From: Mycoplasmopsis columboralis
Lineage (GTDB): Bacteria > Bacillota_I > Bacilli_A > Mycoplasmatales > Metamycoplasmataceae
Reading direction: 5' to 3'
Length of the DNA stretch: 64,000 nt
Assembly (NCBI RefSeq): GCF_900660675.1
Contig: NZ_LR215039.1
Coordinates: 248,001 to 312,000, forward strand
Shown here: positions 42,373 to 52,123 of the stretch, one piece after another
Position numbering within the stretch: position 1 is the first letter of the stretch
How the letters are laid out: each line of letters begins with the position of its first letter
Made by a program: the position numbers and the translations under genes
Notes under the pieces: model-generated
Seen by the model: only the letters and a program-made list of their open reading frames with translations
Told to the model about the DNA's origin: nothing
Databases searched by the model: none

Positions 42373-44469
42373 ATGAAAACAAAATGAAAATACCTTACAT
42401 TAGTTTTAAGTACAATATCAGGACTTGCTCTTGCATCTTGTGTTAATAAAACTCAAACACCAGAAAACAAGATCTCAGTTAAAACTGAAACAGAAATTAA
42501 ACCTATTGTTGATAAGAAAATAATTTACCAAAAATTTGATAGATTAACTCCACAAAGTATAGAATCAGATGACTCTAAAAATAATTTCTCAGGAAACTAC
42601 TCAACATTCACTCAATTTGCTGTTGTTTTTGAAAAAGAACCAACAAAAGAAGAAAAGCTAGAGTACGAAAAGTTAATTTTTACTAAAATAACTAATTCTG
42701 AAAGACATTTATTTAGCAACATATTAAAAGACAATCTTTTTATTGAATTTTCGAATTTAGATATACAAAAAATGAATGATTATTTAACTTATCTAAAAAA
42801 TCTTAAATTCGTAAATTACATTGTTGTTGAATCTTTTGATTATTTTAATTCGTTTGATTCAGTAGAATCTTCAGTAGAGCCTTCTTCTTCTTCTTCAAAA
42901 GACGAAGGTAACTTAGACATATCAAATGATAAAAATTTTTTGTTTTCAGAAAATTTTAAGCTTAACAACTTTACATATTCGGACTGAATAAAAAATATAC
43001 AAAGTTTCGAAAAAAACAAAAAAGATTATGAAAATAATAAAATAGCAATTGTAGAAGCTCTATCAAAGCCAAATAAATCGGGGTTTGTAAACGAAAACGA
43101 TTCATATTTGTTTTATGATAAATCTCTTAAAATCCATAATATTAAAAAGATTAGAATTCCTACTTTAAAAAATCTCGATAACTGGAATACTCCTGAAAAT
43201 AGTAAACACGCGACTCGAGTTGCCTCAATAATAGCAGGTAAATCAGGGATAAATCCACACTTTTTTCTTAGGTATTTTTCTGACATACCTAGAGCTTCAT
43301 GGGTTGAGCAAGAATTGCAATTAGAAATAATTAGTTTAACAGATTCAAAAGTTGTAAATTTTTCACTTGGATGGTTAAATAATAATAATGATTTAACTTA
43401 TGAAGAGAAGAAAAAAAGAAATTTAAACCCTAATGAAAAATATTTATTTAATATCTTAAAATCAGTTAAATACAGTAAATCAGCATGAATAAAAGACAAG
43501 TTTATTTCCGATCATCCTGAAATTGTATTTGTGTTCGCTGCTGGAAATAATGATAGAAAACAGCATACACAAAAGGAGGAAAAGGATAAAGAGAAAGAAG
43601 AAGTTTCTGGATACATTATCGAAGACCCGTATAGCACAGTACACAATCCTCTAGGTATATATCAAAAATTAAATGGGGATCAATTATCTTTCAATTCAAT
43701 TATTGTTGGTTCTCATGATAACAAACATGAAAAATCTTGATTTTCAAGCAATACATCTTTTTATTCTAAACAAATTAATTTTTTGGCAAGTGGTGAAAAT
43801 TATAAATTCGGAAAAAGAAAGTCTGACATCGACAACGGAACAAGTTATTCAGCACCTTTTATTTCGGGAATTGTGGGTCAAACATTCATTGATCAAAAAG
43901 AAAAATACGATATAGGTTATAATTCGCTAATAACATCTGCGGTTTTTACTGTTTCTACTGATGATGATGAAGTTTCTAGAAATAGATCTCAAGTTGATTT
44001 AGGAAGAAATGGAGCAGGAATATTTAATTACAAAAAACTTAAAGAGGCATTTTCTAATCTTAAGTATATCAAGATAAGAAAACGGCCTGAAGAGGAAGAA
44101 AATATAAAATCTGTTATAAATTCAGATATAAAAAAAGACAAAATACTCGTTGAAGAAATTTTTTTGAAAAAAGGTGATTCATTAAAAATAGCCATGTCTT
44201 GGTTATTTAAAAATAAGGTACCAGAAGGTTTTTTCGATAACCCTACCGATTTCCAAATAATGACTGATTATGATATTGTTATTAAAAATATTAGTGGTGA
44301 TGTTATTTTAAAAACAAGCAAAATCAATACAAACTTAGAATATTTAAAACTTTTTGTCAAGGAAAATGATTTATATAAAATTTTTGTTTATCGCCCTAAA
44401 ACAAACAAATTAGATTTTATTAATGAAGACGACCTTGCAATAAGTTACACAATCGAAAGAAAGAAATAA
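42373..44469 (+). CDS. Surface lipoprotein subtilase (S8 family)
   Basis: 698 aa. A lipobox signal (ISGLALASC, Cys23) anchors it outside the cell. Residues about 70-155 form a propeptide-like domain (FTQFAVVFEKEPTKEEK ... FVNYIVVES). The S8 core has His279 in KHATRVASIIAG, oxyanion Asn392 in FAAGNND and Ser491 in NGTSYSAP. Where the catalytic Asp is expected (VIDTG), it has IAIVEAL with Glu228, so activity or chemistry may be unusual. A C-terminal beta domain (YDIVIKNISGDVIL) follows. Four of eight Trp codons are UGG, unlike core genes. The stop overlaps the next lipoprotein start by one base. Likely degrades host proteins (inference). Confidence 0.85.
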
Positions 44470-45836
44470 TGAAAATCAAATTTGTTTTATTACCACTTAT
44501 TGCTCCTTTATTTATAGTTGGTTGTCAAAAAATTGAATTCAATCAAAATGTTAGAGTAATAAAAAAAGAAAATATTTCACAAGAACCAAAACAAGAAGAA
44601 AAACATTCGTTATTTCTAAGTGAAAAAATATCTTATTTACATAAGTTTTTCAGGCCTGATGAATTGTTTTTAAAGTTGGAATACAATAAAAACGAACAAT
44701 TTAATTATATTTATTTCATAGTTGAATTTAATTCTAATTTAAGCGATAATGACATAAATACATATAACGATGAATACAAAAAAGAATTTCAGGACACTAA
44801 ATTTGAATTCAAAAGTTTCTTTGCGAAAGAGTTTTTGATTTTTGAATTTCATAAATTAAATGTACCTCAGACAAATTTAATCACTCAAAAACTAATAAAT
44901 AAAAAAGAAATAAAATTTATATACATTCAGCCAGAAACCACAAAAAGAGATCAAGATTATTTAGAAGATAGATGAGGCGCTTTCAATGATGAAGAGTTTT
45001 TCTCAAAAAACAACAAAATAAAATTCTTGGACGCTCAAACCAAAGCAAGAATAAGCGGATATAATCCATATGACGATTTTGTAAATAAATCAATGCTTTT
45101 TGAAAAAGACATTAGTTACAAAGTGGTATTTAATAAAGTTTTGACTGAAGAAGAAAAATCAGATTTTGAAAATTGATTATCAATTGTTTATGGAGACTGA
45201 ATTTTAGAAGATTTTTCTAAGGAAGATAACAAAATAACTAAAAAGCTAAAATTTAAATCTTATACTCTTTCTAAAGGTTTAATTGTCCCCTTGTTAAAAA
45301 ATAAACTGATTAAAGAAATTCAAGTTCAATTACAATACACACCTTATGAAATTGATGAAAATTATGAATTCATTCCTCAATATAGACCTGCAGTAGTTAT
45401 TCCTGAGGAGCCTGAAATTAGATACATAGCATACGCTAATGAGGAAAACTTATGAAAAAACTATTTCAGTAAAAAATCTAAATTGTACAAAAATGATCTT
45501 ATCCATTATGTTGATGAACAAACAATTAATTTTATTCAAAATAAACCTAAATATGTAATTAATATATTTAATCGAGAATATTTTCTGACCACATATTATA
45601 TTTTTACTCTAAAAGAACCAACTATTGAAACGGAAAATAAAATAACTGAACAATTAGAGAAATTATTAAATAAAAAAATCAAACTACATTACGAAACCAA
45701 CAACACTCTATATTTTGACTATAAACAAAACGATACTGAAAAACATAATCAAATTTTAAAGTATCTTTCTTCTTCACAACAAATCGGTCATGTTTTTGTT
45801 AAAGTAGTGACAACCACAACAGTGTTATCGGTATAA
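44469..45836 (+). CDS. Lipoprotein with three subtilase-propeptide-like domains
   Basis: 455 aa with lipobox LFIVGC (Cys19). Not a recognised family. Three segments of about 80-100 residues (about 60-160, 205-310, 345-450) share the pattern strand (YFIVEF / YKVVFN / YYIFTL), helix, strand (FLIFEF / KKLKFK / TLYFDY), helix, strand (KFIYIQ / EIQVQL / GHVFVK). This resembles the propeptide domain of the subtilase encoded just upstream, including NxLFIEFSNLDIxxxNxYL against FLIFEFHKLNVPQTNLI. The start overlaps the protease stop (TAATG), so the two are coupled. Possible inhibitor, chaperone or decoy for the protease; structure comparison is by eye. Confidence 0.65.
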
Positions 45837-45853
45837 ACGTACTAAAGGACATA

Positions 45854-47205
45854 ATGAAAAAAATACTATTTCTTTTAACTCCTCTTAGTTTGTTGTTTTC
45901 AAGTTGTAATTATCAACAACAAGATAACAATCCTCCTATAGAAAAAATTCAACATCCTATTGAAACTCAACAAAAATATTCTTTAATTTTGAATGATCGA
46001 ATTTCTTATCTACATAGATTTTTTAAAGAAGATCAATTAAAAATTGAAAACGAATATACCAATGATGAATCTTTTAATTATGTCTACTTAATTATTGATT
46101 TTCAAGAAAACCTGAATGAAGAAAATTTAAACGAATTTCTTAATAATACAAATTTAGAATATAAAAAATCAAAATCCTTTTTAAAGCAATTCAAAGCTGG
46201 GGAAAAATTAATTGTAGAATTGAAAAATATAAATGTTCCAACACTAAATAATATTATTCAAGATCTACTTAAAAACTCAAATGTCCATTTTATTTACATT
46301 CAACCGGATTTAACCAAAAGAGATCAGGATTATCTTGAAGAAAGATGACCGTATTTTGATAATAATATTTATCTGCCTTCTAAAGATAAAATAACTTACT
46401 TAGACGCTCAAACTAAGGCGATGATTTATCATTATAATCCATATAGATATTATGTCAAAGAAATCATGCATACTGATAACGGGATTTATTTTAACCTTAC
46501 TTTTGCAAGAGAACTTTCTCAAGAAGAGAAAGAAAATTTCAAAAAATGACTTGCAATTACATATGGAGATTGAATTCTTGAAGATTTTCAAGAAGAAGAG
46601 AATAAACTTTGAAGAAGCTTAAGGTTTGCGTCTTCGAAAATTACAAGAGGATTATTGTATCCACTTCAAAAAAATGACTAATTAAAGAAATAAAAATTCA
46701 AATAAGATACATTCCTTATTACATTATAAAATCAGAAGATATAAAACCGATTACTGAGCCTGAAGACAGACCAACTTCAGTTAGTCCTAACATATATATC
46801 CCAGAAGAACCGCTTTACAAATATGAAGCTTACGCAAATGAAGAGATTTTAAATAAAGAATACTTTAACAAAGAAAGTGATTTGTTTAAAAACGATTTTA
46901 TTCACTATCATGATATGGACACAATTAAAAAGATTCATAAAACACTAGAAGAGCCAACTAACACACTTTTAGGAGATAATTCTACATATATTAATTATTC
47001 TTTTACAATTAAAGAATGACATTCAGGTATTGAAAATAAAATACAAGAAGATATAAAAGAAAAATTAAATATTGATGTAACAGTTGATCAAGAAACAACA
47101 AACACTTACTATTTTTCTTATAAAATAAACAATCCCGAACAAAGCAACAGAATTTTAAAATATTTATCAGATCAATCTAACATCGCAAACATCTTTGTAA
47201 AGTAA
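45854..47205 (+). pseudogene. Second propeptide-like lipoprotein, frameshifted at an A7 tract
   Basis: A paralogue of the preceding gene (YIQPDLTKRDQDYLEERW and LKYLSDQSNIANIFVK against YIQPETTKRDQDYLEDRW and LKYLSSSQQIGHVFVK). Lipobox LLFSSC. The first frame runs 45854-46681 (275 aa); the rest, starting at LIKEIKIQIRYIPYYI, is in the +1 frame to TAA at 47203-47205. One extra A, or two fewer, in the A7 run at 46668-46674 restores a full-length protein of about 450 aa. This is either phase variation, a decayed gene or a sequencing error. The N-terminal part still encodes a secreted lipoprotein with one complete domain. Confidence 0.75.
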
Positions 47206-47206
47206 A

Positions 47207-47234
47207 AAAATGAAGGTTTTATCACCCTCATTTT
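47207..47234 (+). repeat. 28-bp target duplication of the IS30 element, left copy
   Basis: Identical to 48512-48539. The sequence is itself an inverted repeat (AAAATGA...TCATTTT), the remains of a bidirectional terminator between the lipoprotein gene and pgk. Confidence 0.9.
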
Positions 47235-47340
47235 CCCCGATTGCAATCCGTATCGCAACATCTTTTAAGTAAAATTAAAGGGTAGGGCGATTTTTTTAAA
47301 TAGAAAAACCTCCTCATAATATTTCTGACCGGGAGGCAAT

Positions 47341-48435
47341 ATAAATCATAACAAAATTGACTATCAAAAAAGATTGTTAATTGAAATATTGCTAAAAAAT
47401 AATGAATATTCTTTCAATGAAATAGCAGACAAACTCAAAATTCACAGGATTTCTCTATATCATGAAATTAAGAAAAATTCAGATCTGTATGGGTATATAG
47501 CTTGTTCGGCACAAAACAAACATGACATTAGAAGACAATGATCTGAACAAATCAAATTAAGAAATACATTTGAAAAATATCTAGAATTTTCAAAACTTTT
47601 TCTTAGTAAATTTGACAAAAAAACATGAGGCGTCGAGGTTACCTATTTAGTGATTACTAACAATTATCCAGAAGTAAATCATCCTTCCTTAAGAACGGTT
47701 TTTAATTGGATTAATTCAGGAATATGAGTAATAACTAGAGATGACAGACTCAGAAAAATATACAAAAAAGGTAGAAAAAGATATATTAGCGCAGTAGAAA
47801 GATTAGTAGGTAAAAGATGAGTTGTTCCTTATTGAGCAAGACCTTCTAAAATAGATGATAGAACAGATTTCGGTCATTGAGAATTAGACTTAATAGTCGG
47901 TAAAACCGGATTAAAACAAAATCATTTATTAACTTTCGTTGAAAGAAAAAGTCGTTTTGGACTAATCAAAAAAGTTTATTCGAAAGATCCTTGAAAAATA
48001 TTGATAACTCTTTGAGACTTAATTAAAGAATACCGATTAAATGTTAAATCTATCACTACTGATAATGGCTTTGAATTTAACAAACTTTTTTACTTGGGTT
48101 ATAGACTGAAGATAAAAATATACTTAACAGATCCGTATGCTTCTTTTGAAAAAGGAACTATCGAGCACTATAACGGAATAGTTAGAAGATTTTTCAAAAA
48201 ACGAACTAATTTTAATAGTGTTTCTGATGAAAAAATAAAAGAAATTCTAGACAAAATTAATCAAATGCCAAGAAAAATTCACGGTTACCTTTCCGCTGAC
48301 GAGATGTTTTTCGATTTAAATTACTACAAGGAAAAGTGAAATCCAATTCCTATGGAAGAAAAATTATTTACAAAGATCCAAAGAAGAAGACCTAGCAATA
48401 CTTCAAGAAACAAATTTTTCAAAAATAAATATTAA
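47341..48435 (+). CDS. IS30-family transposase, apparent ATA start
   Basis: 364 aa. An N-terminal helix-turn-helix (YSFNEIADKLKIHRISLYHE) is followed by the IS30-type DDE domain: HWELDLIVGKTG, ITTDNGFEF and EKGTIEHYNGIVRRFF. No ATG, GTG or TTG fits the N-terminus; the frame opens after TAA at 47317, and ATA at 47341 follows GGGAGG (47330-47335) at ideal spacing, giving (M)NHNKIDYQKRLLIEIL. ATA is a permitted start in code 4, or this is a mutated ATG and translation is weak. The rest of the gene is intact. Confidence 0.82.
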
Positions 48436-48440
48436 AAAAA

Positions 48441-48472
48441 ACGATCCTTTAAGCAAAAAAGGATCGAATTTT
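48441..48472 (+). terminator. Terminator inside the IS30 element
   Basis: CGATCCTTT pairs with AAAGGATCG, followed by a T-rich run, just after the transposase stop. Confidence 0.75.
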
Positions 48473-48511
48473 TTGTTTTCTTCCATGTTGCGATACGGAT
48501 TGCATTTAAGG

Positions 48512-48539
48512 AAAATGAAGGTTTTATCACCCTCATTTT
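48512..48539 (+). repeat. 28-bp target duplication of the IS30 element, right copy
   Basis: Exact copy of 47207-47234. On the minus strand it can act as the terminator of pgk, but its T-run is cut to four by the element end. Confidence 0.9.
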
Positions 48540-48542
48540 TTG

Positions 48543-49727
48543 TTATTTTTTCTGAATTGCTTCAATTCCTGGAAGTTTTAGTCCTTGTAACATTTCAAGT
48601 GAAGCTCCTCCACCTGTTGATACATGTGAGAATTTGTCTTCCATTCCAAGTTTTTGAACAGCAGCAACTGAATCTCCACCACCAACTACTGAGTAAACAT
48701 CTTCTAAAGAAGCAATCATTTTGCAAATTTCTAATGTTCCGTTTTTGTAGTTGTCAAATTCAGTAACACCAACTGGCCCATTTCAAACAACAGTTTTAGC
48801 TCCTGCTAAAGTTTCTTTAAATAATTCAATAGTTTTAGGACCAACATCAAGACCCATTAAACCATCATTAATGTCAATGTCTTGGTGTGTTGGAGCAACA
48901 TCAGCAAACTCACTTGCACATAAGTGATCCACTGGAAGAACTACTTTTGATGAATATTTAGCAAGGAAGTCTTTAGCTAAATCTAAAAAGTCATTTTCCA
49001 CAAGTGAGTTTCCTACTTTGTGTCCTTGAGCTTTTAAGAATGTATAAGCCATTCCTCCACCAATAATCATTTTGTCAGCAATTTTAACTAAGTTTTCTAA
49101 CACTTGAATTTTATCTGAAACTTTAGCTCCACCAATAATGGCTACATATGGATGTTCTGGATTTTCCATTGCTTTAAGCATTGCTTTAGTTTCTTTTTCT
49201 ACTAAGTATCCGATTGCAGATTCCTTAATGTATGTACTAATACCCACGTTTGAAGCATGTGCACGGTGTGAAGTACCAAAAGCATCATTTACGTACACAT
49301 CAGCAAGTGAAGCTCAGTATTTACCAAGTTCTGGTGAATTTTTGCTTTCTGCTTTGTTATTTAAATCTTCATAACGAGTGTTTTGAAGCATCACAACTTC
49401 ACCATTGTTCATTTCATTAATTGTTTTTTCAACTAATTCACCTTTGGTTTGGTTTACAAAAGTTACAGTTTGATTTAATTGTTTAGCCAATTCAACAGCA
49501 ACAGGTGTTAAATCTCTTTTTGGTAAATCAGCTGCCTCTTTAACTCTCCCTAAGTGAGAAAGTAAAATTACTTTTGCTCCTTCTGAAACAAGTTTTTGAA
49601 TTGTAGGAACAACTGCTTCGATTCTTTTAGTTGAACTAATTACTCCATCTTTTACCGGAACGTTAAGATCAACTCTCACAATAACTTTTTTACCAGTTAA
49701 TGAAAGATCATCAATTGTTTTAATCAT
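48543..49727 (-). CDS. pgk: Phosphoglycerate kinase
   Basis: 394 aa. Typical [16 protein letters not shown] near the N-terminus, [44 protein letters not shown], and the C-terminal nucleotide-binding region ending with [10 protein letters not shown]. It makes ATP from 1,3-bisphosphoglycerate, a main ATP source in a fermenting mycoplasma. An ATG at 49736 is possible, but AAGGATGG (49733-49740) suits ATG 49727, which also gives the usual short N-terminus. A UGA Trp codon splits it near 49300. Convergent with the lipoprotein/IS30 region. Confidence 0.96.
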
Positions 49728-49875
49728 ATTTTCCATCCTTATAAATAATTAAATTAATTTAGTTTAATTTTACATTATTTTTAATCTTAAATTGCTTTTT
49801 CACAACTTGATTTTTTTAACTTTAAAAAGTAAAAAATAACTGTGTTTTTATTTAAAAAGTTTATAATTTCAAAAA

Positions 49876-50011
49876 AGTTTCCCGACTTAGTGCAAATCTA
49901 AACCGGAAGTTATAGTCTTCGTACTTTCACAAGAACGATTAGGTGAAATTCCTAAACCGACAGTATAGTCTGAATAAAGAAACAAGTAGTCGGAAACTCT
50001 AAGGAGTTTTC
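49876..50011 (+). promoter_or_regulatory. FMN-type riboswitch (RFN element) upstream of pncB
   Basis: The second half (49938-49980) is nearly the textbook RFN core: GGTGAAATTCCTAAACCGAC, then AGTATAGTCTGAATAAAGA. The first half (TAGTGCAAATCTAAACCGGA, then AGTTATAGTC) is more divergent. P1 is GTTTC (49877-49881) with GAAAC (49979-49983). Downstream, GGAAACTC (49992-49999) can pair either with AGTTTCC (49876-49882) or with GAGTTTTC (50004-50011), the latter hiding the AAGGAG ribosome binding site. This suggests translational repression when the ligand holds P1 (inference). Confidence 0.82.
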
Positions 50012-51019
50012 ATGAATAATAAAGAAAAATATATTGCCAGTTACTTTCATAAAACTAAAGCAATTTTGCAACAAGAAAAACCAAACAATGTAATTGTTTT
50101 ACAGTTTTTTCAACGCAAAGATGATGCTATTTTAGCTGGAATAAATGAAGTTTTGGCTTTGCTTGAAGATGTTACTGACATCAGTAAATATTCAATTAAA
50201 TATCTTCCTGAAGGTTCACATATCAATAGCATGGATGTAGTGTTAGAACTTGAAGGTCCATATCATGAATTTGGAATTTGAGAAGGAATGATTGATGGAA
50301 TTTTAGCTCGTAATACTTCAATTGCAACTAACATGTATCATTGTAAAAAAGCAGCTAAAAACAAAGATGTTATTTTTATGGGTGATCGAGCTGATCATTA
50401 CATCAATCAAGAAATTGATGGACATGCTGTAGCTGTTGGTGGAGCTAAATTGGTTTCAACCTTAGCGCAAAAACAAGCAAGTAATTTACCTAACGATGAA
50501 CAAGTATTTGGTTCAATGCCTCATATTTTAATTCAAGGTTTTAACGGAGATGTAGTTGCGGCCACAAAAGCATACAACAAAATTTTTCCTAATTCTAAGT
50601 TAATTGCTCTTGTAGATTACAACAATGATGTTATTAAAGATTCATTAAAAGTTTGAGAAGCACTCAAAGATAAGGTCTGAGGAGTGAGAATTGACACATC
50701 TAAAAATATGGTCGATCATATGTTTGACGGTGAAAAACCTCAATATGGAGTTAATCCAGAACAAGTATTTCGTTTAAGAAAAGCTTTAGATCAAGCCGGT
50801 GCTCAAAAATACAAAATTGTGGTCTCAAGTGGTTTTGATGCTAAAAAAATTGAACTTTTTGAAAGTCTAAATGTTCCAGTAGATTACTATGGAGTTGGTC
50901 AAAGTATTTTTAAAATTTCAAATTCTTTCTCTGCTGATGCAGTTATTTTAAATGGTCAAAAGCAAGCAAAAGAAGGTCGCAAATATAATCCAAATCCTAA
51001 GCTAATTCAATATAACTAA
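50012..51019 (+). CDS. pncB: Nicotinate phosphoribosyltransferase
   Basis: 335 aa. The enzyme joins nicotinate to PRPP to make nicotinate mononucleotide, the entry to NAD. Recognisable features are the early KYIASYFHKT, LEGPYHEFGIWEGMIDGILA, FMGDRADHYINQ, GSMPHILIQGF, LIALVDYNND, GVRIDTSKN, KIVVSSGFDAKKI (phosphate-binding region) and a C-terminal DYYGVGQSIF, all typical of the shorter archaeal/mycoplasma type of NAPRTase. AAGGAG lies at 50001-50006, inside the riboswitch hairpin. UGA Trp codons at 50279, 50654 and 50669. Single-gene unit ending in a terminator. Confidence 0.9.
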
Positions 51020-51020
51020 G

Positions 51021-51041
51021 CAACCCCAAAGGGTTGTTTTT
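51021..51041 (+). terminator. Intrinsic terminator after pncB
   Basis: CAACCC-CAAA-GGGTTG perfect stem with six T. Confidence 0.9.
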
Positions 51042-51064
51042 AAATGTGGAAATTCGTTCCATAT

Positions 51065-51095
51065 TTGACACTTTTTGTCTTGAAAGAATTATAAT
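51065..51095 (+). promoter_or_regulatory. Promoter of the dhaKLM operon
   Basis: TTGACA (51065-51070) and TATAAT (51090-51095), spacer 19. The -35 surroundings (ATTTGACA then TTTTTG) are very like those of the promoter at 19957. Confidence 0.75.
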
Positions 51096-51130
51096 TTTAA
51101 TATGTATATATTAATAATGGAGGCATGTAC

Positions 51131-52108
51131 ATGAAAAAAATTTTAAATAAAGTTGAAAATGTAGTAGCAGAAATGCTCGATGGAATCGTTTATTCAAACA
51201 ACAAAGTATACAAAGTAGATGGATACAATGTTATTGCAAGAAAAGAATCTAAAGACAAAGTCGTTTTAATTTCAGGAGGTGGTAGCGGTCACGAACCTGC
51301 ACACGCTGGATTTGTTGGCTACGGAATGCTTGATGCAGCTGTAGCTGGAGAAGTATTTACTTCACCTGCTGTTGATCAAGTATATGGAGCTATTGAAGCT
51401 GTAGATAAAGGAAAAGGTGTTTTACTTGTAATTAAAAACTACACCGGAGACGTTATGAACTTTGAAATGGCAGCTGAAATGGCAAATGCTAATGGTTCAA
51501 ATGTTAAATCAGTAATTGTTAATGATGATATTGCTGTTGAAGATAGTCTTTATACAGCAGGACGTAGAGGAGTTGCTGGAACTGTATTTGTGCACAAAAT
51601 TGCCGGAAGCGCTGCTGAAGATGGAAAATCACTTGATGAAGTTGTAGCTTTAGCTGAAAAAGTAGTTGCTAATACCAAAACATTAGGTATGAGTTTAGGT
51701 GGGGCAACCGTTCCTGCTAGCGGTAAAAAAAGCTTTGAGCTTGCTGAAGATGAAATTGAAATGGGACTGGGAATTCATGGTGAACCAGGAACTCACAAAG
51801 AAAAACTTAACACCGCTCATGAACACGTAAAATATATGCTTGACTTACTTCTTAAAGAAAGCAATATTAAAGATGAAAAAGTGGCCGTTTTAGTTAATGG
51901 ACTTGGTTCAACTACTTTAATGGAACTTTACATTGTAAATAAAGAAGTGAACGATCAATTAAAATTAAAAGGTGTAAAAGTACACAAATCTCTTGTTGGA
52001 AACTACATGACATCTCTTGAAATGCCTGGATTTTCAATTACATTACTTAAACTTGATGATGAAATGGAAAAATACTTAGATTACAAAATTGAAAGTACAC
52101 TATTTTAG
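51131..52108 (+). CDS. dhaK: Dihydroxyacetone kinase subunit DhaK
   Basis: 325 aa. DhaK binds dihydroxyacetone covalently through a His. GGGSGHEPAHAGFVGYGMLD (near residues 46-65), NYTGDVMNFEMAAEMA, and GLGIHGEPG (about 213-221, with the substrate-binding His) are diagnostic. The phosphate comes through DhaM and DhaL. ATG 51125 is only one base from GGAGG; ATG 51131 has correct spacing and is preferred. First gene of dhaK-dhaL-dhaM. Confidence 0.95.
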   Translation: MKKILNKVENVVAEMLDGIVYSNNKVYKVDGYNVIARKESKDKVVLISGGGSGHEPAHAGFVGYGMLDAAVAGEVFTSPAVDQVYGAIEAVDKGKGVLLVIKNYTGDVMNFEMAAEMANANGSNVKSVIVNDDIAVEDSLYTAGRRGVAGTVFVHKIAGSAAEDGKSLDEVVALAEKVVANTKTLGMSLGGATVPASGKKSFELAEDEIEMGLGIHGEPGTHKEKLNTAHEHVKYMLDLLLKESNIKDEKVAVLVNGLGSTTLMELYIVNKEVNDQLKLKGVKVHKSLVGNYMTSLEMPGFSITLLKLDDEMEKYLDYKIESTLF

Positions 52109-52123
52109 TTAGTTAGAGGGAAA

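Larger units (their letters stand above)
47235..48511 (+). mobile_element. IS30-family insertion sequence, IS1630-like
   Basis: 1,277 bp. The ends share a perfect 20-base inverted repeat, TGCAATCCGTATCGCAACAT, set 7 bases in from less well matched tips (CCCCGAT and CCTTAAA). It is flanked by a 28-bp direct duplication of a terminator hairpin. IS1630 of Mycoplasma fermentans is known for targeting and duplicating inverted repeats of variable length in this way. It carries one transposase gene and an internal terminator. Confidence 0.9.

Noticed and set aside
49728-49736. pgk start at ATG 49736
   Set aside because: The AAGGATGG ribosome binding site overlaps this ATG; ATG 49727 has proper spacing.
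51125-51130. dhaK start at ATG 51125
   Set aside because: Only one base separates it from GGAGG; ATG 51131 is correctly spaced.
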